Shown piece after piece: positions 1-9,438 of a stretch of DNA of 64,000 nt (position 1 is the first letter of the stretch; the number at the start of each line of letters is the position of its first letter). Origin of the DNA: Caproicibacter fermentans (GTDB taxonomy: Bacteria; Bacillota; Clostridia; Oscillospirales; Acutalibacteraceae); NCBI RefSeq assembly GCF_009746625.1, contig NZ_VWXL01000014.1, positions 124,001-188,000 on the forward strand, in the 5' to 3' direction. The position numbers and the translations under genes were made by a program. The notes below the pieces were generated by a model. The model was not told the DNA's origin. It did not search any database and saw nothing but the letters and a program-made list of their open reading frames with translations.

Positions 1-107
1 AATGAGCTGCCGATGCCGAGAAGCAAGCCGGCAACCGGCAGAATTGAAATCGGCAGCATAAAGGAGTGGCCGATTCTTTGTAATACGCCGAACGCTTTGT
101 CTTTCAT
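1..107 (-). CDS. PTS glucose-type EIIC, N-terminal part (cut by window edge)
   Basis: Only the first 35 codons are in the window. The start ATG (105-107) follows a clean GGAGG site at 115-119. The peptide begins MKDKAFGVLQRIGHSFMLPI and continues with a hydrophobic PVAGLLLGIG helix, which matches the N-terminus of glucose/N-acetylglucosamine/maltose-type PTS EIIC domains. It would import and phosphorylate a hexose or glucoside at the membrane. The gene lies directly downstream of the LicT-type antiterminator gene and its own RAT-terminator leader, so it is probably that regulator's main target. The sugar cannot be told from this fragment. Confidence 0.8.
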   Translation of the reverse strand, partial: MKDKAFGVLQRIGHSFMLPISILPVAGLLLGIGSS

Positions 108-169
108 CAATACTTCCTCCCCAAAAAAGTGTTTTAAGTGTATCGAAACCATTTGTTGCAGACAGTGAT

Positions 170-246
170 AAAAAAAGGCCGCCAAAAGAACTTGCGCGCG
201 AAACGCAAATCCGTTTGCGGTCTTGCCCTAACAAAAGGTCACAAGC
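170..246 (-). promoter_or_regulatory. RAT antiterminator target and overlapping terminator, leader of the EIIC gene
   Basis: Read on the minus strand, 246-219 gives GGCTTGTGAC, a short loop, then AGGGCAAGACC. This fits the LicT/SacT/GlcT ribonucleic antiterminator pattern. It is followed by a GC-rich stem (about 222-177, with a bulge) and a run of seven T (176-170). The 3' end of the RAT overlaps the 5' side of the terminator stem, as required for mutually exclusive folding. The element sits between licT and the EIIC start. Confidence 0.6.
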
Positions 247-271
247 CAATATCAGGTTTTCTTTGCCGGTG

Positions 272-1123
272 CTAGTCTTTGTCGTTTACCAATTTCCTCA
301 GATGTACCATCAGGAAAAATATTTCTTCGTTGGACAGCAAATGCCCGAAGTTGCTTTTTATATAGCTTTGAATCCGCTTTGCGCACAAAAATTCCTTTTG
401 ATATTTATCCTGTGTAAATTTATGAATCATCAGCGAAAAATCGCTCTCGTCTTTGCTCATGGTCTGCCCTTTGAAAATGCGCTGCCCCAAAAACTTTAAA
501 TGGGTAATAAAGCGTCCGTAGTCCAAGGAATCCTGATTGAGAGTGATGCCGTAATTGTTTTCAACAATTTTTAGAATTCCCTCGATCATTTTCGTAATGC
601 TCAACGCGTCGGAGATCCCGGTTTCCAGCTCGGCATTGACGAGATGCAGTGCGATAAACGCGGCCTCGTCTTCAGAAAGCTCCACACCGAGTCTTTCTTT
701 GATCATGGCGACCGCATATTTTCCTTCGACAAATTCGGCGTGGTAAAAGTTCCGAATTTCCCACAGCATTTCGTTTTTGTATTCTAATCCTTCTTTTTTT
801 CTCTCCAGCGCAAAACAAACGTGATCCGTTAAAGTGACATAAATATTCTGACTCAGCTTTTTCCCAAGATGCAGCTGTACGTTTTCAATGATTTCGGTGC
901 AGACGGAGATATAATCCATGGGCATGCTTTTTACCAGCTCGATCAGATGATCGACTTGTTTCGGCGTATCCATGCGATAAATTTTTTCCGTCTTTTCTTC
1001 CGGAATCAGGTCGCCTTTGGATTTGTGAAAGCCTATCCCGAGCCCTCTGATAATGATTTCCTGATTATCCTCGTCTTTGGAAATTACAAAATTATTGCTT
1101 ATCACACGGGCGATTCTGTACAT
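272..1123 (-). CDS. licT: BglG/LicT family transcriptional antiterminator
   Basis: RNA-binding antiterminator of about 283 residues, the usual family length. An N-terminal CAT domain (residues 1-55, starting MYRIARVISNNFVISKD) is followed by two PTS regulation domains. PRD1 carries histidines in LTDHVCFALER and FIALHLVNAE; PRD2 carries them in FITHLKFLGQR and FLMVHLRKL. HPr or EIIB phosphorylation of these histidines normally sets activity. I chose the ATG at 1123 because AAAGGAACC lies just upstream; an in-frame ATG at 1150 has no such site. A RAT-terminator precedes its own gene and another precedes the downstream EIIC gene, so autoregulation plus control of that PTS is likely. Whether it corresponds to LicT or GlcT in specificity is not resolved. 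Confidence 0.88.
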   Translation of the reverse strand: MYRIARVISNNFVISKDEDNQEIIIRGLGIGFHKSKGDLIPEEKTEKIYRMDTPKQVDHLIELVKSMPMDYISVCTEIIENVQLHLGKKLSQNIYVTLTDHVCFALERKKEGLEYKNEMLWEIRNFYHAEFVEGKYAVAMIKERLGVELSEDEAAFIALHLVNAELETGISDALSITKMIEGILKIVENNYGITLNQDSLDYGRFITHLKFLGQRIFKGQTMSKDESDFSLMIHKFTQDKYQKEFLCAKRIQSYIKSNFGHLLSNEEIFFLMVHLRKLVNDKD

Positions 1124-1203
1124 CGCGGTTCCTTTCTTTCTCGCAGGCACTCGGTCTCCGGATTGAGCGGATCGCTAAGGGACTCAACCGGGACGATTCT
1201 GCT

Positions 1204-1288
1204 AAAAAAAAAGACCAACATTGCAAACCCATTTCCAGAAACGGATTCACTACAATGAAGGTCCTGCCTGGTCTAACCAGTCACAGCC
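1204..1288 (-). promoter_or_regulatory. RAT antiterminator target and terminator, leader of licT
   Basis: On the minus strand 1288-1260 reads GGCTGTGACTGG, a loop, then CCAGGCAGGACC, a close match to LicT-type RAT sequences. The terminator hairpin (1263-1213) pairs GACC..CATTG with CAATG..GGTC, contains an inner helix with G-U pairs, and ends in a nine-T tract (1212-1204). The GGACC of the RAT is shared with the terminator stem. Confidence 0.7.
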
Positions 1289-1555
1289 ATCTTAAATTAC
1301 GGTTACATAATATCACAATATCTTTAATTAATCAATACCAAAGAGTTAATTTATGCAACATTCACAAAGAACTGCGCGCGTTATTTGGCAAACACCCAGC
1401 GGATTGTCTGTTGTGGCAACCGGTTTTTCCGTTATTTGGTAAAACCGAATTGCGGCGAAAAGCGCTGCGCCTGTGCCGCCAACCCGGTTTACGGCAAAAG
1501 TGCGAAACCGCACGAAGTTTGTCCGCGCGGTTTCGTTTTAACATCTCTCGTGATT

Positions 1556-2047
1556 TTACTTGGAATATTCAATCACACAGGTCTTGCCGGCGGCCGCCGT
1601 AATCCCCGTATAATACACCGGATTGCCGCATCCGGCGGGATCCGTCAGCAAAACGATGATATCCGTGTCGCACCCGTTTTGTCTGAGATACGGCAAATCA
1701 ACATTGCACAGCGGCGTGCCCGCTCTGACTTCTTCGCCAGCCGCAACCAGATTTTCAAACCCTTTTCCGCCGAGCTTAACCGTATCGATGCCGATGTGAA
1801 CCAGAATTTCCGTTCCGTCGTCGGCCTGTATGCCGTAAGCGTGAAAGGTGCTCGCAACACTGATGATTTTTCCGTTCACAGGCGATAAAACCGTGCCGCC
1901 CTCCGGCTGAACCGCTACGCCGTCCCCTAAAACTTTTGAGGAAAACGCTTCGTCATGGACTTCCGTCACCGGAATCACTTTCCCATCCTGCACAGACCAA
2001 ACTTTGCCCGTTGTCGCCCGTTCTTTCTCCCGCTTCTTAAAAAACAT
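1556..2047 (-). CDS. PTS EIIA component, glucose (Crr) family
   Basis: Free-standing EIIA of 163 residues, the usual size. His69 (STFHAYGI) and the phosphorylated His84 (ILVHIGIDTV) are both present, and the fold signature LSPVNGKI is seen near residue 54. It takes phosphate from HPr-His and passes it to an EIIB cysteine. It lies 49 bp downstream of the GH4 6-phospho-alpha-glucosidase on the same strand and probably serves the EIIBC at 5.4-7.0 kb, which has no EIIA domain of its own. A long untranslated stretch rich in short repeats separates it from licT. Confidence 0.9.
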   Translation of the reverse strand: MFFKKREKERATTGKVWSVQDGKVIPVTEVHDEAFSSKVLGDGVAVQPEGGTVLSPVNGKIISVASTFHAYGIQADDGTEILVHIGIDTVKLGGKGFENLVAAGEEVRAGTPLCNVDLPYLRQNGCDTDIIVLLTDPAGCGNPVYYTGITAAAGKTCVIEYSK

Positions 2048-2096
2048 TCCATTCCCTCTTTTTCCTCGGTCCGGCGGAAGAATCCGCCGGTTCCGC

Positions 2097-3431
<1,335 letters not shown>

Positions 3432-3459
3432 TTAATCTCCTTACTGAGAACTTAATTTA

Positions 3460-3486
3460 CGTATCGAAAACAAAAATGAGGATACG
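3460..3486. promoter_or_regulatory. Inverted repeat upstream of the GH4 gene, possible operator
   Basis: CGTATC (3460-3465) and GATACG (3481-3486) form a spaced inverted repeat in the divergent region between the GH4 gene and rpiR. The string GTATCGAAA recurs at 140-148 upstream of the EIIC gene. It is a candidate operator for the neighbouring RpiR protein, but the repeat is short and chance is possible. Confidence 0.3.
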
Positions 3487-3523
3487 CATGCTCAACAAAA
3501 ATTGAATCAAGTCAATTAGACGC

Positions 3524-3553
3524 TTGTCCAACCCGATTGGATTGGGATATAAT
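3524..3553 (+). promoter_or_regulatory. Sigma-A type promoter of rpiR
   Basis: TTGTCC (3524-3529), an 18-bp spacer, and a perfect TATAAT (3548-3553). The in-frame TTG at 3537 lies inside this promoter, so translation must start further down, at the ATG at 3615. Confidence 0.65.
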
Positions 3554-3614
3554 AGATCCTATACTGAAGTTGTTGACCGCCGCCCGAGAAACCGAGGAAA
3601 GAGGCGCTGTTATC

Positions 3615-4436
3615 ATGCTGGACGAAATGGTGTACAAAAAATCCGCACAGCTGAGTGAAACCGACCAGATTATCTGGAAATACATCTTCCTCCATAAAAA
3701 AGAAGTGGCGAACATGACGATTCAGGAGCTGGCCAACGCGTGCCACGTTTCCAGAACGACCGTAATGCGGTTCACACAGAAAATTACTTTGGACGGATTC
3801 AGCGAGCTGAAAGCCCTGCTCAGACTGGAGGAAAAACAGCGCCCTTCTTTCGACGGAGCCGATGTCATGAACCGGATTTCCCAGCAATACCAGAGCGTGA
3901 TCAACGATTTGCAGAAAAGGGATTTTGAACCGATCTGCCGTCTCATCTCGGCCTCCAGCCGAATCATCGGCTTTGGGACCGGCGTCATCCAGAACAATGT
4001 GATCCGCGAATTAAAAAGGCTTTTTATCGGCAGCGGGGAGTTTATCTATACTCTCGACGGCAAAGCGGAATTTGAATATCTGGTGCACAACCTGAAACAA
4101 GGGGACTTAATGTTCATTGTCTCCCTGAGCGGTGAAACTTCCTACGTTGCGGAACACTTGGAAGAGATTAAGATGCGGGATATTCCCATCATTTCCATCA
4201 CTCAATTTGAAGACAACACGCTCGCGCGTTATTCAACGGAAAACATTTTCATCGCGGCGCCTCATTATCACGCCTATGCGAACAAAAAGGACTATCCCTA
4301 TGTTTCCATGACGGTTTTTTATACTGTGGCCGAAATCATTTTCCTGCAGTACCAGCTTTACAAAGACAAACACGGCGCGGAGCCGTGCGGAAAAGAGATG
4401 CCCTCCCGTCTACCGGGCCAGGACGGCCCCGGCTAA
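3615..4436 (+). CDS. RpiR/MurR family transcriptional regulator
   Basis: DNA-binding regulator of 273 residues. An N-terminal RpiR helix-turn-helix (about residues 20-65, IQELANACHVSRTTVMRF) precedes a C-terminal SIS phosphosugar-binding domain (from about residue 110, including IIGFGTG and FIVSLSGETSY). The SIS domain probably senses a 6-phosphosugar made by the flanking PTS. Start chosen at ATG 3615, because the upstream TTG is inside the promoter. It is transcribed divergently from the GH4 gene and converges on the Gfo/Idh/MocA gene with a 4-bp overlap. It resembles GlvR-type regulators by context. The operators are not known; candidates are at 3460-3486 and 7045-7133. Confidence 0.88.
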   Translation: MLDEMVYKKSAQLSETDQIIWKYIFLHKKEVANMTIQELANACHVSRTTVMRFTQKITLDGFSELKALLRLEEKQRPSFDGADVMNRISQQYQSVINDLQKRDFEPICRLISASSRIIGFGTGVIQNNVIRELKRLFIGSGEFIYTLDGKAEFEYLVHNLKQGDLMFIVSLSGETSYVAEHLEEIKMRDIPIISITQFEDNTLARYSTENIFIAAPHYHAYANKKDYPYVSMTVFYTVAEIIFLQYQLYKDKHGAEPCGKEMPSRLPGQDGPG

Positions 4437-5404
4437 AAGCTCATGCGGGCAAATTGCCTGGCTTTTTCCAGCACGCCTGCAACCCGCCCGGAATGCTCCA
4501 GAAGAAGGTTCCTCTTTTCATAATCCCGCCGGTCATAAATATCTGAAAAATTGCAAAGCTCGTAATAAAGACGGTTATCCTGCTGCTGCCGGTTCACCGT
4601 CTCGGCGCCGCCGTCGGTTTTTATCTCGTAGAACCTGCATTCGTTCGGAGCGGAACCCACGCGGATACAGCCGTTTTCCCCGTGAATCGCAACATGGCTG
4701 TCCCCGTGAGAATCCTTCGCCCCGATGCAGGAGCAGAGAAAGTTCCGGTACCGTAAAACCAGAACCCCGGAGGTATCGATTCCATTGCGGAGATTGGGGT
4801 AATAACAGACCTCCTCCGGTTCTCCCCACATTCCAACCGCGAAATGGACGTTATACTGGTTGAGATCCATCAGGGCGCCGCCGCCCATCGCGGGGTTGAA
4901 TATGTTGGTGACCACGCCCTGCCTGAACTGGTCGTAACGGCTTGAATACTGCGTATAATTCGCTTCAACAGTGCGGATCGGTCCGATTTCACCGATCCTT
5001 TTTTTTATGTCCTGGAAATTCGGCAGATGGACGGTTGTGATGCACTCAAAAAGGAACAGCCGGTTTTCTTCCGCGAGGCGGGCAAGCTCCTTGAATTCCG
5101 CCGCGGTCAGGACCGCCGGCTTTTCCACAAGGACGTTAACATGGCTTTTCAAGGCCTGCGCGGCGTACCCGTAATGCAGCCGGTTGGGAAGCGCGATGTA
5201 GACAAAATCAATCTCCGGGTCGTTCAGCATTTGCGCGTAATCCGTGTATTGCGTGCGGATCCCGTATTTTTCAGATAATTCCAGCGCGCGGTCCATCCGC
5301 CCTTCTCTCACACAAATCGCCTCCGGACGGAGGGCGCCGATTCTTTTTACGGCTTCCAGAAAGACTTCCACGATCAGTCCGGCGCCCACAATCCCGATTT
5401 TCAT
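4433..5404 (-). CDS. Gfo/Idh/MocA family oxidoreductase
   Basis: NAD(P)-dependent sugar dehydrogenase-like protein of 323 residues. It has an N-terminal Rossmann motif (IGIVGAGLI, residues 3-11), the family's EKP motif (LVEKPAVLT, near residue 95) and a C-terminal alpha/beta substrate domain. ATG 5404 is chosen because GGGAAGTGG sits just upstream; an earlier TTG adds five residues without a good site. It follows the EIIBC gene by 27 bp and is probably cotranscribed, so the substrate is likely a glucoside or its phosphate. The reaction cannot be told from sequence. Its stop overlaps the convergent rpiR stop by 4 bp. Confidence 0.87.
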   Translation of the reverse strand: MKIGIVGAGLIVEVFLEAVKRIGALRPEAICVREGRMDRALELSEKYGIRTQYTDYAQMLNDPEIDFVYIALPNRLHYGYAAQALKSHVNVLVEKPAVLTAAEFKELARLAEENRLFLFECITTVHLPNFQDIKKRIGEIGPIRTVEANYTQYSSRYDQFRQGVVTNIFNPAMGGGALMDLNQYNVHFAVGMWGEPEEVCYYPNLRNGIDTSGVLVLRYRNFLCSCIGAKDSHGDSHVAIHGENGCIRVGSAPNECRFYEIKTDGGAETVNRQQQDNRLYYELCNFSDIYDRRDYEKRNLLLEHSGRVAGVLEKARQFARMSF

Positions 5405-5431
5405 GTTTCCACTTCCCAACTCTATTGTGTG

Positions 5432-7018
5432 CTATTCAAAATTCAGTCTGGAACAGATTTCTTCTTTCAGGTCCTCGACCTGCATGCCGATAATAATCTG
5501 GACGGTCTTCGCTTTGACGACAACGCCTTTTTGGTTGGCGCTTTTCAGGACTTGGCCGTCGATTTTCGATTCGTCCCGGACTTCGCATCGCAGACGCGTG
5601 AAGCAGTTTGTAACGCTGACGATGTTTTCCTGGCCGCCAAGGCCCTGAATCATGAGCTCCGCGTTTTTCGGAGAGCTGATCTCGCCGCCCTTCGCCTGAG
5701 GCGTATCCGCTTCCTCTGCGCCGTCGGGCACCGCCAGAACGGCGTTTTCTTCCGCGTCGTTCCCGAAATCATCTCTGCGGCCCGGGGTCATGATCTTCAG
5801 CTTTTGAATCAGGAATACAAAGGTAACATACCACACGCCCGTCATGATAAGCCCGACAATAATAACAAGGTAGAATTTGGTGACGGAGGGGCTGAATACG
5901 GAATTGCTGATGACGTCGTCGAGCAGACCGTACAGCATATAGGTTCTCGCCCCCAGCGCGTAGAGAATCACTTCCGAAATTCCCGCGTAAACGCTGTGGA
6001 CGACCCAGAGCAGCGGAGATACAAACAGGAAGGTAAAATCAATCGGCTCCGTAATACCGGCAATCATCGAAACAAACAGAGCCGGCAGAAGCATGCCTTT
6101 TACAGCCGCTTTGTTTTTTGGCTTTGCCGTTTTGATCATCGCGAGAACAACGCCGAGCGATCCGAACACCTTTACAAACCCGAAAGTACAGAAGCGAATG
6201 GAAGAATCCAAGGCGGCGATGCTGCCGGCCTGACCCATCTCCGCATAGAAGATATTGGCCGCGCCGGAGACAGCCTGTCCGCCGATGGTTGCGGTTCCCC
6301 CGATCGGAGTAAAGCAGAACGGCATCCACAACAGGTGATGAAGGCCAAGCGGAATCAGAACCTTGTTGCCGAACGAATAGATAAACAGGCCGAACAGTCC
6401 CGAACTTTTAATCAGGCCCGAAAGAGCGCTGATCCAGCCGTTCACCACGGGCCAGACGTAGCAGGCCGCAACGGCGAACACCAGCGCCGTCGGAATCATA
6501 ATGATAAACGCAAGCCGCGGTCCGCCGTATACGCGGAAGACGTCGATAAATTCTTTTTCGGAAAATTTGTTGTAGACATACCCGGTCAGGCACCCAAGTA
6601 TCAGGCCGAGGAAAACGTTCATATCCACAACCTGAAATCCGAGCACCAGATTCTGCCCGGTTCCGTATAAGCCGGCGGCGCCGGCCTTGGCCAGCATCTT
6701 GTGCATGGTAAGCCACTCGTTGTTGGCCGCCAGAAAAACAATAAATACAATTAAACCGAGAATTGCCGCGTCAACCTTCTTCTTCTTTGCCAGCGTTCCC
6801 GCGAGCCCAACGCAAAAGATAACCGAAAGATTGTTGAGCATCGCATTCATCATCGCTTTCAGCAAATCGCCCAGATCTTTCACAAACGCAGGCATAAAGC
6901 TGAGCTGTAAAAGAACGGCGATTGCCAAAACAGTTCCCATAACGGCCATAAACATTACGGGCTTCACGATTGATCGTGAAAATTTCTGTGACAATTCCAT
7001 AACCTTGTCCTTCATCAT
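5432..7018 (-). CDS. PTS EIIBC, glucose/maltose (alpha-glucoside) family
   Basis: Membrane permease of 528 residues. The EIIC domain (about 1-400) has about ten hydrophobic segments and the conserved LIPLGLHHLLW loop. The EIIB domain (about 450-528) has the phosphorylated cysteine in TNCFTRLR. There is no EIIA domain, so it must use the separate EIIA at 1.6-2.0 kb. It imports and 6-phosphorylates an alpha-glucoside for the GH4 enzyme. The start is either of two adjacent ATGs (7018 or 7015) behind GGAG; a GTG at 7024 is less likely. A promoter and three palindromes lie upstream. Confidence 0.9.
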   Translation of the reverse strand: MMKDKVMELSQKFSRSIVKPVMFMAVMGTVLAIAVLLQLSFMPAFVKDLGDLLKAMMNAMLNNLSVIFCVGLAGTLAKKKKVDAAILGLIVFIVFLAANNEWLTMHKMLAKAGAAGLYGTGQNLVLGFQVVDMNVFLGLILGCLTGYVYNKFSEKEFIDVFRVYGGPRLAFIIMIPTALVFAVAACYVWPVVNGWISALSGLIKSSGLFGLFIYSFGNKVLIPLGLHHLLWMPFCFTPIGGTATIGGQAVSGAANIFYAEMGQAGSIAALDSSIRFCTFGFVKVFGSLGVVLAMIKTAKPKNKAAVKGMLLPALFVSMIAGITEPIDFTFLFVSPLLWVVHSVYAGISEVILYALGARTYMLYGLLDDVISNSVFSPSVTKFYLVIIVGLIMTGVWYVTFVFLIQKLKIMTPGRRDDFGNDAEENAVLAVPDGAEEADTPQAKGGEISSPKNAELMIQGLGGQENIVSVTNCFTRLRCEVRDESKIDGQVLKSANQKGVVVKAKTVQIIIGMQVEDLKEEICSRLNFE

Positions 7019-7044
7019 AAACACTCCATTAGAATTTTATGTTC

Positions 7045-7133
7045 GTATTGCAATACAGAATTATCCGGATTCCTGTTTGAAATGGCAAATGAAGTTTCCT
7101 CCTCCTGCAACCGATCGGTTCAACACATGTGTT
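7045..7133. promoter_or_regulatory. Three perfect 12-bp palindromes in the EIIBC leader, putative operators
   Basis: AACACATGTGTT (7122-7133) and AACCGATCGGTT (7109-7120) are perfect palindromes separated by one base. They fall at about +1 to +25 of the minus-strand promoter. GTATTGCAATAC (7045-7056) is a third, near the ribosome-binding site. Placement suggests repressor binding as a roadblock; the protein is not identified. Confidence 0.5.
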
Positions 7134-7139
7134 AATCTT

Positions 7140-7167
7140 ATTATAAATTTTTCATGATTAAGTTCAA
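7140..7167 (-). promoter_or_regulatory. Promoter of the EIIBC-oxidoreductase operon
   Basis: On the minus strand TTGAAC (7167-7162), a 16-bp spacer and TATAAT (7145-7140), in an AT-rich stretch. The predicted start of transcription, near 7133, coincides with the first palindrome. Confidence 0.65.
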
Positions 7168-7560
7168 TATTTTGTTCACTTTTTGTTCGTTTTTCATCAG
7201 AAAGGATTTAGGTTCCATCTCATGTGACAAAGTTCCAAAAAGTTTCTTCCGCTTTCCGGTACCCCTCGACCGACTGTACAATCTCAGACATGGTTTGCTG
7301 TCTCCTTTTAGAATGGCGTCCCGCGATTTTATTCTGCCGGAGACCGGCGAACCTTGTCGCTTTTTATGCCCTTTTCAACTTCTCATGGATCCGCCCGATC
7401 TTCAGCCGGGGATTAGAGATTGCTTTATGACTGAAAATGACCGAATTGAAACAGCTATGACTGAATTGAAAGGCTATTGAGGAACAAGAAAAGCAATTTA
7501 GTTCTAATTTATTAGTTATAACTTAAAAAATACGGACATAAAATAATATTGAGTATATTA
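7168..7560. other. Non-coding stretch between the alpha-glucoside and fructose loci
   Basis: No convincing gene. Open frames here (for example 7154-7480) have no ribosome-binding site, no recognisable domain and overlap the minus-strand promoter. The last 80 bases are AT-rich and lead into the deoR promoter. I see no repeat or RNA structure that stands out. Confidence 0.5.
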
Positions 7561-7589
7561 TTGACAATTAAATGCTTCTGTGCTATTAT
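7561..7589 (+). promoter_or_regulatory. Promoter of the fructose operon
   Basis: Perfect TTGACA (7561-7566), 17-bp spacer, TATTAT (7584-7589). It is the only strong promoter seen ahead of the six-gene operon. Confidence 0.75.
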
Positions 7590-7603
7590 AAACACGTCAA
7601 AAG

Positions 7604-7623
7604 CAATCACAAACAATCATAAA
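7604..7623 (+). promoter_or_regulatory. Tandem decamer operator for the DeoR-type regulator
   Basis: CAATCACAAA (7604-7613) is followed with no gap by CAATCATAAA (7614-7623), a 9/10 direct repeat just after the predicted transcription start. Direct-repeat operators of this look are typical of DeoR-family sugar repressors. Autorepression by the product of the next gene is inferred. Confidence 0.6.
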
Positions 7624-7641
7624 CGGGTTTGGGGGCTTTCC

Positions 7642-8415
7642 ATGTTTGAAGAAGAAAGGCTGCAGAAAATGGCCGAGTATGTGCAAAATAAGTCGAGGGC
7701 GTCGGTTCAGGAACTGTGTGTTCTGCTTCAGGTGTCGGAGTCGACGGTACGGCGCGACCTGACGGAATTGGAAAACCGCAATCTTTTGAAACGAACGCAC
7801 GGCGGCGCGGTTTATTTGAAGTCTGTAGGATTTGAGCCGACCTACAGTGAAAAAGAAGACCAGTATCGGGATGAAAAATCCCTGATTGCCAAAAAAGCGG
7901 CGGAGCTGATCTGCGAGGGGGATTCACTCCTGATAGACTCCGGAACCACGACGCTTTACTTGTCCTGCGAACTTACCCGGTTCAAGGAGCTTACTGTTGT
8001 GACGAATTCGATTCTTCTGCTTCAAAAACTCTCATCCATACCTGGGATCACCTTGATGTCGACCGGCGGAACACTGCGCGCGAACACCATGGCTCTGGCC
8101 GGCCCGGCGGCGGAAGAATCGCTCGACCGCATCCGTGTTGACAAAGCGTTTATTGCTACGAACGGGTTCGACTTTAAAGTCGGCCTGACGACTCCGAACC
8201 TTGTGGAAGCGTCGACCAAGCAAAAAATGATGAGCATTGCCGATCAGGTTTTCCTTATGGCGGACCATACAAAAATTGGCCGGGTGTCTTTTGCACGGTT
8301 TGGCGGAGCGGCGGATATAGACGGCTGCATTACGGGGAATGCTATCACCGATGAACAGAGGAAGGAATTTCAAAAAAACAATGTCAAACTGTATTTGGCT
8401 GACGAGAACGGCTAG
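7642..8415 (+). CDS. fruR: DeoR family transcriptional regulator of the fructose operon
   Basis: DeoR-type repressor of 257 residues. The N-terminal winged helix (1-60) has VSESTVRRDLTELE as recognition region. The C-terminal sugar-phosphate sensor domain has LLIDSGTTTLY and FIATNGFD. The ATG at 7642 is used: earlier in-frame codons lie upstream of or inside the promoter, and the protein start MFEEERLQKM fits the family. It is the first gene of the fruK-PTS operon, so the inducer is probably fructose-1-phosphate or fructose-1,6-bisphosphate. The tandem decamer at 7604-7623 is its likely operator. Confidence 0.9.
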   Translation: MFEEERLQKMAEYVQNKSRASVQELCVLLQVSESTVRRDLTELENRNLLKRTHGGAVYLKSVGFEPTYSEKEDQYRDEKSLIAKKAAELICEGDSLLIDSGTTTLYLSCELTRFKELTVVTNSILLLQKLSSIPGITLMSTGGTLRANTMALAGPAAEESLDRIRVDKAFIATNGFDFKVGLTTPNLVEASTKQKMMSIADQVFLMADHTKIGRVSFARFGGAADIDGCITGNAITDEQRKEFQKNNVKLYLADENG

Positions 8416-8460
8416 CGCGGAAGGTCCGCGGCTCCAAGAGGAGGGAGACTTTGCTCAGAC

Positions 8461-9399
8461 ATGAAAAACAGTGTGGTAACGGTTACGCTGAATCCTTCCA
8501 TCGACAAGACGATCGTGATTGAAAAACTGCTTCCGTACGGTCTGAACAGGGTGGTTCGCTCGCGGACCGACCCCGGTGGAAAAGGAATCAATGTAGCCAG
8601 AGTATTAAAAAATTTTGCAGTCGACGTGACGGTGACCGGACTGATTGCGGGTCAGCAGGGAAAGCTGCTGCTGGAGGCTTTGCAAAATGCCGGAATTCCC
8701 GCTGATTTCTTGGAAATCGAGGGAGAAACCCGTACGAACTTGAAAATATTCGATGAAAGCGTCAACAAGACAACGGAGGTCAATGAGACCGGATTCCGTG
8801 TCTCACCCGAAGATCTCGTCCGCTTTCGGAAAAAATTTCAAAACTTGATCCAAAAGGCGGAAATTGTCGTCCTCAGCGGAAGCCTTCCGCCGGGCATCCC
8901 GCAGAATTTCTACTCAGACTGTGTTGCCGCCGCAAAGACGGCGGGGGCAAAAGTACTGCTGGATGCGGATGGCGGCGCGCTGGAGGAGGGGATTCGGGCA
9001 ATCCCTTATGCGGTCAAGCCGAACCTTCAGGAATTGGAGGCGCTGAGCGGATGCAAATTTTCGGGGAAAAAGGATATTGCCGAGGCGGCCCGGCGTCTGA
9101 CCGGGACGGGAATCGAAATCGTCATCGTCTCCATGGGCGCGGACGGCGCGGTGGTGGCGAACCGGGAGGAAGCCTATGCGGTCGATTCCTGGAACATTCC
9201 GGTTAAAAGCGCCACCGGGGCCGGGGATTCAATGGTCGCGGCCCTCGCCGGTTCGATTCTGAACAACAGCTCGCTATATGAAATCGCAAAAATCACCACT
9301 GCGGCGGGAACCGTTACGGCGTCCAAGGAGGGAACCCTGATCTGTTCTCAGGAGGAAGTCGCCCGGTCCCTGGATTACGTAACGGTGAGAAAAATTTAG
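8461..9399 (+). CDS. fruK: 1-phosphofructokinase
   Basis: PfkB-family kinase of 312 residues. The N-terminal substrate region has TLNPSIDKT and GGKGINVARVL. The C-terminal PfkB signature SATGAGDSMVAA (near residue 250) carries the catalytic aspartate. It converts fructose-1-phosphate, the product of the fructose PTS, to fructose-1,6-bisphosphate with ATP. GAGGAGGGAG lies upstream with a somewhat long spacing. It sits 45 bp after the DeoR gene and 39 bp before the fructose EIIBC. A tagatose-6-phosphate kinase is the alternative within the family, but the operon argues for FruK. Confidence 0.93.
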   Translation: MKNSVVTVTLNPSIDKTIVIEKLLPYGLNRVVRSRTDPGGKGINVARVLKNFAVDVTVTGLIAGQQGKLLLEALQNAGIPADFLEIEGETRTNLKIFDESVNKTTEVNETGFRVSPEDLVRFRKKFQNLIQKAEIVVLSGSLPPGIPQNFYSDCVAAAKTAGAKVLLDADGGALEEGIRAIPYAVKPNLQELEALSGCKFSGKKDIAEAARRLTGTGIEIVIVSMGADGAVVANREEAYAVDSWNIPVKSATGAGDSMVAALAGSILNNSSLYEIAKITTAAGTVTASKEGTLICSQEEVARSLDYVTVRKI

Positions 9400-9438
9400 G
9401 GCTTTTTTAATTAAACATATAGGATAGGGAGGATTTCT

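Noticed and set aside
3537-3614. TTG start for the RpiR gene
   Set aside because: The codon lies between the -35 and -10 of the gene's own promoter, so it cannot be translated from that transcript.
5429-6670. Long plus-strand open frame opposite the EIIBC gene
   Set aside because: Antisense shadow of a GC-rich real gene; no ribosome-binding site, no hydrophobic or domain pattern, and charged low-complexity text.
7109-7120. CcpA cre site at AACCGATCGGTT
   Set aside because: The palindrome centre is AT and the spacing of the two CG steps does not match the cre pattern.
7154-7480. 108-codon frame upstream of the fructose operon
   Set aside because: Overlaps the minus-strand promoter, lacks a ribosome-binding site and any domain.
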